NCBI RefSeq assembly: GCF_018130245.1
Contig: NZ_JAFCKP010000010.1
Location: forward strand, 1 to 64,000
Source: Bradyrhizobium sp. SZCCT0231
GTDB taxonomy: Bacteria; Pseudomonadota; Alphaproteobacteria; Rhizobiales; Xanthobacteraceae
DNA: 64,000 nt
Direction of reading: 5' to 3'
This document shows positions 55,701-62,500 of the stretch, one piece after another. The notes under the pieces are model-generated. The model did no database searches and was not told the DNA's origin. It saw only the letters and a program-made list of their open reading frames with translations. A program made the position numbers and the translations under genes. Positions within the stretch are counted from its first letter, which is position 1; the number at the start of each line of letters is the position of its first letter.

Positions 55701-56511
55701 CGACCTCAACATCGTTCCCGTTGGCGTCACCGGCGAGCTGTTCATCGGTGGTGTCGGCCAGGCCCGCGGCTATCTGAACTGGGGTGCACTGACCGCGGAG
55801 CGGTTCGTTCCCGACCCGTTCAGCGACAGCGGCGCGCGCCTCTATCGCACCGGCGATCTCGCGCGCTGGCGCGACGACGGCGTAATCGAATATGTGGGCC
55901 GTGCAGACCAGCAGGTGAAGATCCGCGGCTTCCGCATCGAGGTCGGAGAGATCGAGGCGCGCCTGCTCGAGCAGCGCGGCGTGCGCGCGGCGGCCGTGGT
56001 GGTCGGCCAGGGCAGGACCGGGCGCCAATTGTTCGCCTATGCGAGCGGTGAGCCGTCGCTCGACGGCCGCGCCTTGCGTGACGCACTATCCGCCATTCTG
56101 CCTGATTACATGGTGCCATCAACAGTGACGGTGCTGGAGCGACTGCCGCTCACCCCCAATGGGAAGATCGATCGGCGGGCGCTGCCGGCGCCGGGCGAGC
56201 ATGCGCTGACGCGCCGCTCCTATGAGGCACCCGAGGATGAGATCGAGCTTGCGTTGGCCGGGATCTGGGCGGAGCTGCTCGATGTCGACCAGGTCGGACG
56301 CTACGATCACTTCTTCGAGCTCGGCGGACATTCCTTGCTAGCCGTGCGGGTGCTCAGCCGGGTGTCGCAGGAGATCGGCGTGTCGATCGCGGTCTCTGAT
56401 CTGTTCGCTCATCCCGATCTGGCGTCATTTGCACGCATCGTGTCGATCAGGTTGATCGAGCAGGAATTCGACGCCGAAGAGCTCCAGGAACTGGTCGGGG
56501 CGGAGCAGTGA
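46699..56511 (+). CDS. Nonribosomal peptide synthetase, FAAL-ACP-C-A-PCP-E-C-A-PCP
   Basis: A 3270-residue synthetase. GTG 46699 overlaps the oxygenase stop; ATG 46768 (family-like start DRSNLVERLREHAA) is an alternative. Domains by residue: fatty-acyl-AMP ligase about 25-600 (YTSGSTSQPKGV; SWLPLYHDMGLIGG), carrier DDFFVLGGNS near 622, condensation about 680-1110 (HHVIVDGWS), adenylation 1 about 1140-1640 (YTSGSTGAPKGV), carrier FFELGGDSI near 1678, epimerisation about 1745-2190 (HHLVVDGVSW; VFNYLGRF), condensation 2 about 2205-2640 (HHIFVDGWS), adenylation 2 about 2670-3150 (YTSGSTGMPKGV), carrier FFELGGHSL near 3205. No terminal thioesterase is present, so the chain passes on. Pocket codes read by hand: A1 DLTKVGHVGK (Asp-like), A2 DIEFIGAIAK (no match known to me). 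It loads a fatty acid, adds D-Asp, then a second residue. Confidence 0.95.
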   Translation: MIGGTSHSGGGDFRRAAGQEFENMDRSNLVERLREHAALRPEKVALRFLEGDDVADELTFAALDARIRALAAWLQQMGGAGERAVILLPSGINYAVAFYACLYSGVIAVPAYPPEGGPERYAGRLNGILRDAAPRFILVETGLRGLIEAALPELADVQIVAVDTISPDLAADWRETRPAADGIAFLQYTSGSTSQPKGVCVSHGNLAANERAIEEAGGGNPDDVFVSWLPLYHDMGLIGGLLNPLFTGFTGVLMSPRNFLERPRRWLEAIDRYGGTMSGGPDFAYLLCADRISDETISRLNLSRWKFAFSGSEFVRRTTLEKFGNRFARAGFDRRALTACYGLAEATLLVTAGDITAETVSYTLDTVELAAGRIASASEGTDLVACGRTDAGHAVRIMRIDGSVEAEANEVGEIWAAGPSVALGYWNNVEATHQAFVERDGARWLRTGDIGFLRDGALVVAGRLKDLLIVRGQNVYPTDVEQAVEAEVESVRSGRVAAFPVEVDGREAIGVAAEFSRAVLKRSDPEALAHAIGEAVLRQAQEYPAVIVLLNPQAMPLTTSGKLQRSACAARLADNTLDSFMVFERGRRRGGASLTVPTTDTERAVASIWCDALGVAAVHREDDFFVLGGNSIAAGQVAAAIRDRLNVEVELRTFFDAPTLAAFASRIDVLAGTGAGRALPPIPWAAAADRAMLSHAQERLWFLWNMDPAGTAYTVASTIRLKGRLDHAVLSRALGEVVRRHEILRTTFIARDGRGTQLIHDVMSIGIRHEDLRSYSVRERSERAETLKRSELGEPFDLVKGPLLRAVMLQLADDAYELLLLAHHVIVDGWSLDVLLEELAALYRAGTGQGAGVPPVPAIQYADFAAWQRNWLAGGEGDRQLAYWRAKLGDVHPVLALPHDRPRPTIQSHAGDTVGLAIDGALAARLREIAGKQRVSVFMLLLGAYCALLHRYTGQSDLRVGVPVAGRRHTQLERLIGCFVNTLVLRTEIVGEASFQSLLHQVKESVVEALSHQDLPFETLVDGLRPERSGGHNPLFQAKFNYMTAPGGFAGEGLTAEIDIIDLAGSHFDLALDVIDGAIGMKVTFNYATDLFDRPTIARLAEQFGSILRQVADDTERQISDFVIDDGRRQTVPKQAAVFGFTDVVNLHLAATADRQTAMAIRCGREQLTFADLEHRSNRIAHVLIAKGVARETPVALWIERSPAFVVAMLGVLKAGGAYVPLDPKWPQERIRRILTDGGIDIVLAAGEQFADARGLGCLLLDAEAEAAREEVSSRPVGTTIHREQTAYVIYTSGSTGAPKGVSVSHGALANYVQALLQRLEPHQSANMAMVSTVAADLGHTVLFGALASGGTLHLLSPEAVFDADAFAQAMREGEVDVLKIVPSHLRGLLQASRSADLLPRAALVLGGEACDEALLDEVGRLRPECRILNHYGPTETTVGAVTHECAADRENGPVPIGLPLANLRAHVLDDALNEVPIGVTGELYIGGAGLARGYRGAAGLTAERFVPDPFGAAGERLYRTGDRVRCDGAGRLIFLGRTDDQIKLRGYRIELGEIGRVIKALPGIDDAVVVARAIGASAERQELVAYCVPESGAGLQADAIKEQLAAIVPEHMVPSQIVILARLPLTPNGKVDRRALPEPAQGEALAGYTAPAGDIEAAIAAVWCEVLGRERVGRNDNFFELGGDSILSLQIIARLRKRGIRLTPKQIFSQQTVAGLATVAVLSTGTTAKKEKPEAKPSTGRIAEPGMRHLVPIQARFFAEDIANRDHWNQAVLLLPHMQVDWETLRRALAAIVEHHDALRLRFKQVDGAWRAEQGPAPAPSELLWIHADVAGVTEIAGLARAAQESLRLSSGPLLRAVGMDLVDGGQRLLLAIHHLVVDGVSWRILLEDLASAYDQLQRSSPVTLPPKSDSYASWSERLHAYAATAEIAAELPYWRDCGAGMRLPCDDDHGDIDRVGDGDEVSLEFDVDLTSRLLGQAPAAYRTQVNDLLLAGLVRAVSRWSQHDEVTVELEGHGREDIFPDADVSRTVGWFTTAFPVRLKDAAADEASLIKAVKERLRAIPKRGLGYGVLRHLGSEPQRHALAQLAEPQIVFNYLGRFDASVGATQRFTFAPESAGPSRNAGAPMRGWLNITGLVREGRLELSFGYGRKRYRRATVERLAAHYEDALRELVAHCCNGAFGLTPSDVALSGLGQADLDRLGTTMDLRGIEDIYPLSPMQQGMLFHALRDGANDAYVNQVGLELFGVDAGKLKAAWQAVSDRHAALRTGFVWQNLSGAAQQVVHRHVTVPFVEEDWSDGSHTDLEAALAEISQRDRDKGFDVSQPPLQRIRLIRLDDDRHWLIWTHHHIFVDGWSSARLVAEVLQHVSADPLPAVQGSYRDYIAWLQGRDRESAERFWREALAGLETPSSLANALATRKTSGAEGHNSARLAVDAALTERLKAFAKHERVTLNTLIQGAWAQLLRRHSGQSAVCFGVTISGRPAELPGAEEMVGLFINTLPIVDAPNPQAIVGDWLRELQEQNLALREHGWTPLYEIQRLAGHAGQPLFDNILVFENYPIDDGLLRGGEGGPRLGRVAHVTPTNYALAVAVFAASDRLNIEFNYDPGRLDEAAILRLRDTLRALLERIVANAECVLGDLGSAADQDARRILEWSGAAQLPAACSCADVVTHIEAQAAQAPSAVAIVWGDQRICYGELNTRANALARRLRLWNLGSDRLVGLALTRSPDMIIALLAVLKAGGAYLPLDPDYPADRLAYMLRDSGAVLVLTQGVLLELLAPMLREAGVEARCIDEPSPPAGDDGANLNVEIHPDSLAYVIYTSGSTGMPKGVAVARGPLAMHCEAIGRLYRMTSRDREFQTASINFDIAHERWLVPLMTGGSLVLPSKPGLLIDDLVSEIVRNSVTSIFLPPAYADQLSAALWQGGRRLAIRACIVGGEAWSDTGIKAFRRAADVDLLVNAYGPTETVIAPTAWIVDDAVLTPHQPAPIGRPVGARSAHILDSDLNIVPVGVTGELFIGGVGQARGYLNWGALTAERFVPDPFSDSGARLYRTGDLARWRDDGVIEYVGRADQQVKIRGFRIEVGEIEARLLEQRGVRAAAVVVGQGRTGRQLFAYASGEPSLDGRALRDALSAILPDYMVPSTVTVLERLPLTPNGKIDRRALPAPGEHALTRRSYEAPEDEIELALAGIWAELLDVDQVGRYDHFFELGGHSLLAVRVLSRVSQEIGVSIAVSDLFAHPDLASFARIVSIRLIEQEFDAEELQELVGAEQ

Positions 56512-56513
56512 GC

Positions 56514-59500
56514 ATGGCTGACACGGCAAAGCCGAGTTTGCGAGATCTGGATCCCGCGCAGATGAGAAAGCTCATCGCGCTGGCCAGGGATCGCGGCCGG
56601 AATGCCGACAGGAGCGGCGCTACCGCGATTGCCGTGGTGGCGCGCGACGGGTCACTGGAGATGTCCTTTGCGCAGCAACGGCTTTGGCTGCTGGCGCAAC
56701 TCGACGGTGCCAATTCGAGGTATCACATTCGTGGAGCACTGCGGCTTTCGGGCGAACTCGATGTCGAAGCGTTGCGTCGGAGCATCGACCGCTTGTTTGC
56801 GCGCCACGAAGCGCTGCGCAGTGTCTTTCGTATGGTTGACGAACAGCCGCGCGTGGTGCTGCTGCCCGCGGATGAACGCGTGCCGCTGCTCGAACAGGAT
56901 CTGCGCGGCCGGGACGATCGCGAGCAGGAGCTCGCGCGCCTCTGCCGCGAGGAGGCCGCTACACCGTTCGATCTCGCCACAGGACCATTGATCCGCGGCC
57001 GGCTGATCCGGACGGCGGAGAGGGAATATCTCTTCCTGCTCACGCAGCATCACATCGTCTCCGACGGCTGGTCGATCGGCGTGCTCACGCGTGAGCTGGG
57101 TGCTCTCTACCAGGCTTTCGCCGCCGGCAAGGACGATTCCCTGCCGCCATTGGCAATCCAGTATCCGGACTATGCCGCCTGGCAGCGCCAATGGCTCTCT
57201 GGAGAGCGATTGCAGCGGCAGGTCGACTATTGGCGACAGGCGCTGGCGGATGCCCCTGCCGTGCTCGAATTGCCGACGGACCGGCCGCGTGCGCCGGTCA
57301 GGTCGCTCGCCGGCGCGTCCTTGCCGATCAAAATCGATGCGGAGCTCGCATCCGGCATCCGGCGACTGAGCCAGTCGCATCGCGCCAGCGTTTTCATGAC
57401 GGTGCTGGCGGCCTGGGCGGCGGTATTGTCGAGACTCTCCGGGCAGACGGATATCGTGATCGGAACGCCGACGGCCAACCGAAACAGGCCCGAGATCGAG
57501 GGCCTGATCGGATTCTTCGTCAACATGCTGGCTGTCCGCGTCGATCTCTCGGCCGAGCCCAGCGTCGCCGAACTGCTTCGCCGCGTGCGCGCGGCGGCGC
57601 TCGCGGCGCAGGATCATCAGGATCTGCCGTTCGAGCGGGTCGTCGAGATCATGCAACCGTTGCGAGGACAGGAGCATACGCCGCTCTTTCAAGTCGTGTT
57701 CGCCTGGCAGAGCAACGAGGCTGGGACCCTCGAGCTGCCCGGCCTCAAGGCTGAGGCCGCCGATATCCCGCTCCAGCAGGTCAGGTTCGATCTAGAGCTT
57801 GGTCTCGGCGAGATGGACGGACGTATCGTCGGGTCCCTGAACTATGCGACGGCGCTGTTCGACGAGGCGACGATCAGGCGCCACCGGGACTATCTGCTGT
57901 CCTTGCTACGGGCCATGGTTGCTGACCCGGAGCAGGTGGTCGATCGGATCGGCATTGTTGGTGCGGAGGAGCGCAGGCGCGTTCTCGACACGTGGAACGA
58001 GACCACCACACCGTTTCCGTCCGAAAGCTGCATTCACGAATTGTTTGCGGAGCAGGTGAGAAAGGCGCCTGACGCCATCGCGCTGGTGTTTGAGGATGTT
58101 CGTCTGAGCTATGGCGAACTCGATGCCAAAGCGAGCCGGCTTGCGCGGCGCTTGACGACCTTGGGTTTGGTGCCGGACCAGCCCGTCGCAATCTGCCTGC
58201 CGCGCGGTCTCGCCATGGTGGTGAGCCTGCTGGCGGTGCTGAAGGCGGGCGGTGCCTATCTGCCGCTTGACCCCGCCTATCCGGCGGAGCGGCTGCGTCA
58301 GATTGTCGACGATGCCAAGCCGAAGGTGCTGATCGCCGACGGGGCGGGAAGCGCGATATTCCCGCGTGTGACCTGCGAGATCGTCGATCCCGACGCGGAC
58401 GCATCGGTCGTTGTAGGGCAGGCGACGTCGGATCCGACCGACTGCGTCAAAGGACTGACCTCGCGGAGCCTCGCTTACATCATCTACACGTCCGGCTCGA
58501 CGGGCCGGCCGAAGGGGGTGATGGTCGAGCATCGTGGCCTGGTGAATCTGGCGTTGGCGCAGCGGGCGCTGTTCGAGGTCTCGTCGCACAGTCGCGTCGT
58601 GCAGTTTGCCTCGTTCAGCTTCGATGCCAGCATTTGGGAAATCGTCATGGCGCTGTGCTCGGGCGCCGCGCTGTTTCTGGCCGGCTCGCGAGAGCATCAG
58701 GACACCTCGGAATTGCTCGGCTATCTCGCGGACAACGCGATCACGCATGCGACCTTGCCGCCGGCGATGCTGCACGGGCGTACCGATCTCGACCGGCTGG
58801 CCTCGCTGCGGGTCCTCGTCCTTGCCGGTGAATTGCCCAAGGCCGAGCTGATCAAGGGAGTGCCTGCCGGCGTTGCCGTCTTCAACGGTTACGGGCCGAC
58901 GGAGGCAACAGTCTGCGCCACGAGCTGGGTGCGGCCACCGGACTTTGAGGGCGATGCTGCCCCGATCGGTCGCCCGCTGCCGAATGTGCGGATCTACCTG
59001 CTGGATCGATTTGGTGCGCCCGTTCCGCTCGGCGCGGTCGGTGAAATCTACATTGGCGGAGTCGGGGTTGCGCGCGGCTATCTCAATCGCGCCGACCTGA
59101 CGGCGGAACGCTTCGTGCGTGATCCCTTCCATGGCGATGCTGCCGCGCGCATGTACCGCACCGGCGATCTCGGGCGCTATCTGCCGGACGGCAATATCGC
59201 GTTTCTCGGCCGCAATGACCACCAGGTCAAGATCCGCGGTTTCCGCATCGAGCTCGGCGAGATCGAGTTTCGGATCAACGAGCATGCCGACGTGACCGAT
59301 TCAGTCGTGCTGATGCACCGGGATCACGGTGGCGACACGCGGCTGGTCGCCTATGTGGCCGCGCGTCGCGGCGACGGCGCGGGGGGCGACGCCGGTGAGT
59401 TTGCCGGCGCGATGCGCGATCACCTGCGTGCGTGCTTGCCGGACTACATGGTGCCGTCAGCCTTCGTGCGCCTCGATGCGCTGCCGCTCACCCCGAACGG

Positions 59501-62500
59501 CAAGGTCGACCGCAAGGCGCTGCCGGAGCCGGAGGACGATGCGTATGCGCGAGGCCGCTTCGAGCCGCCGCAAGGCGATGTCGAGCAGATCGTCGCGAAG
59601 GTCTGGGCCGAGCTTTTGGGCGTCGACCAGATTGGGCGTAGCGACCACTTCTTTGAGCTCGGCGGCCACTCGCTGCTCGCGGTCCGCATGCTGGAGCGGT
59701 TGCAGCGGTATGCACTGAGAACGGACGCGCGTACGTTGTTCGCAAAGCCGGTGTTGGCGGACTTTGCTGCCAGCCTCGATGGCGGTAGTGAAGTCGACGT
59801 TCCGGTCAACGGGATCGCCCGGCAGACGACGGCGATCACGCCCGAATTGTTGCCGCTGATCGCGTTGACGCAGTCAGACATCGACAGCATCGTGGCCGGA
59901 GTTCCCGGCGGCGTCGCCAACATCCAGGACATCTACGGCCTGTCGCCGCTTCAGGATGGTATCCTGTTTCACCACCTGCTGTCGAAGGAGGGCGATCCAT
60001 ATCTGCTGGTCGGCCGGATGGCATTTGCCAGTCGCGACCTGCTCGATCGCTATCTCGACGCGGTCCGGCAGGTGGTCGATCGCCACGACATTCTGCGAAC
60101 GTCCATCGTGTGGAACGGCCTGTCCACGCCGGCACAGGTGGTTTGGCGGCAGGCGCCCCTGGTTGTCAGCGAGGTCGTGCTGGACGGCGACGGCCCCGCG
60201 GATGAGCAGCTCGCGCGACGATTCGATCCGCGTTGCCATCGGATCGATCTCGGTCAACCGCCGCTGCTGCAATTTGCAGTTGCCGCCGATCCCAAGGGAG
60301 AGCGCTGGCTGCTCCTTGTCCTGCTGCATCACCTGATCGGCGACCACTCCACGCTGGAGGTGATGAACGACGAGGTCGGGAAGATCTTGTCCGGGCTGGG
60401 GCAGGAGTTGCCGCCGCCATATCCGTTCCGGAAACTGGTGGCGCAGTCGCGCGCATCGGCGGCGACCGCGGATCATGAACGCTTCTTCCGCGCCATGCTC
60501 GCCGACATCGACGAGCCGACCACGCCGTTTGGGCTGGACCGGGTGCACGGGGACGGCGGCGGCATTGTGGAAGCCCGGCGGACCCTGCCCGAAGGCTTGA
60601 ACGCAAGGCTTCGTGCGCAGGCGCGGCGGCTGGGCGTCAGCCTCGCCAGCCTTTGCCATCTCGCCTGGGGGCAGGTGGTGGCGCGAACCAGCGGGCGCGA
60701 GCGCGTCGTGTTCGGGACCGTCCTGTTCGGTCGCATGCAGGCCGGCGCTGGCGGCGATCGCACCATGGGCCTGTTCATCAACACCTTGCCGCTGCGGTTC
60801 GATCTCGACGACACCGCGGTCGAGGACAGTGTTCGCGATGCGCATAGGCGGCTGACCGAACTGATGGCGCACGAGCACGCCTCGCTGGCGCTTGCGCAGC
60901 GATGCAGCGGTGTCGCGGCGCCGGCGCCTCTGTTCAGCGCGATCCTGAACTATCGACACAATGCAATGCCAGCCGATCTGGCCTCCGATAGGGACGGCTC
61001 CGGCATCGAATGGCTTGGTGGCGAAGAACGCACCAATTATCCGCTGATGCTGGCCGTCGAGGATTATGGTCAGGCGCTTGGCCTGACCGCTCAGATCGTC
61101 CGTCCGCTCTCGGCCGATCACATCTGCGCCTTGATGCAGCAGGCGCTCGATCAATTGGCCGAGATGCTGGAACACGCGCCGCGCGTGCCGGTCCGGCAGC
61201 TCGACATTCTGCCGCCCGAGGAGCGCCAGCTCTTGCTCGAGGCGTGGAATCGGACGCAGGCGCATTATCTGCAGGACCAGTCGTTCGTCGCGCAGTTCGA
61301 GGCGCAGGTCCGGAAGTCGCCCGAAGCGATCGCGCTGGTGTTCGGCGAGACGGAGCTGAGTTACGCGGCACTGAACGCGCGTGCCAACCGGCTGGCGCGG
61401 CGATTGCGGGATCGCGGCGTCGGGACCGAAATCGTGGTCGGGCTGGCGCTCGAGCGGGGCGTCGGGATGCTGGTCGCACTGCTGGCCGTGCTGAAGGCCG
61501 GCGGGGCCTATCTGCCGCTCGATCCGGATTACCCGCCGGAGCGGCTGGCGCACATGCTGCGCGACAGCGGCGCAGCGCTGGTGCTGACGCAGACGGCGCT
61601 GCGCGATCAGTTCTCCGCCGCGCTGGAGGAGACCGGGGCCGAGGTTTGGCTGCTCGACGGAGAGGACGGCGAGGGCGGCGATGCCGGCAATCTCGACGTC
61701 GCCGTTCACGGCGAGAGCCTCGCCTATGTGATCTACACCTCGGGCTCGACCGGCCTGCCCAAGGGCGTGATGGTCCGCCACGATGCCGTGACGAACTTTC
61801 GGGCGACCATGGCGGAGCAGCCCGGCATGACGGCCGCCGACCGCGTGCTCGGGCTGACCTCGCTGTCCTTCGACATCGCGGTGCTGGAACTGTGGCTGCC
61901 GCTGACGATCGGCGCCCGCGTGGTGCTGGCGGATCGCGCGGCCGCGCACGATCCTCTCAGGCTCAAGGCGATCGTGGAGCGGCACGGCGTGTCCCTGATC
62001 CAGGCGACGCCATCGACCTGGCGGATGCTGCTCGATCACGAAGGTCCTTCGCTGCCGGCAAGCTGCCGGGTGCTGTGCGGCGGCGAGGCGCTGCCGCCGG
62101 ATCTGGCGCGGCGGCTGGTGGCGCAGGCCGGCGAAGTCTGGAACCTGTACGGCCCGACCGAGACCACGGTGTGGTCGGCCCGCCATCGGCTCGATGCGAT
62201 GGACGATCGTCCGCTGCTGGGCGGCCCGATCGGCAACACCACGCTGCACATTCTCGGTCGTGACCTCAACCTCGCGCCGGTTGGCGTCGCCGGCGAGCTC
62301 TATATCGGCGGGAGCGGGCTGGCGCGCGGCTATTGGCGGCGCGGCGCGCTGACCGCGGAGCGCTTCATCCCGGATCCGTTCGGTCCGCCGGGCGCGCGGC
62401 TCTATCGCACCGGCGACGTGGCGCGGTGGCGCTCGGACGGCGTGCTCGACTATGTCGGCCGAGCCGACCACCAGGTGAAGATTCGCGGCTTCCGCATCGA

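Noticed and set aside
54100-56028. 642-codon minus-strand frame over the C-A region of the first NRPS
   Set aside because: Antisense shadow; no recognisable motif.
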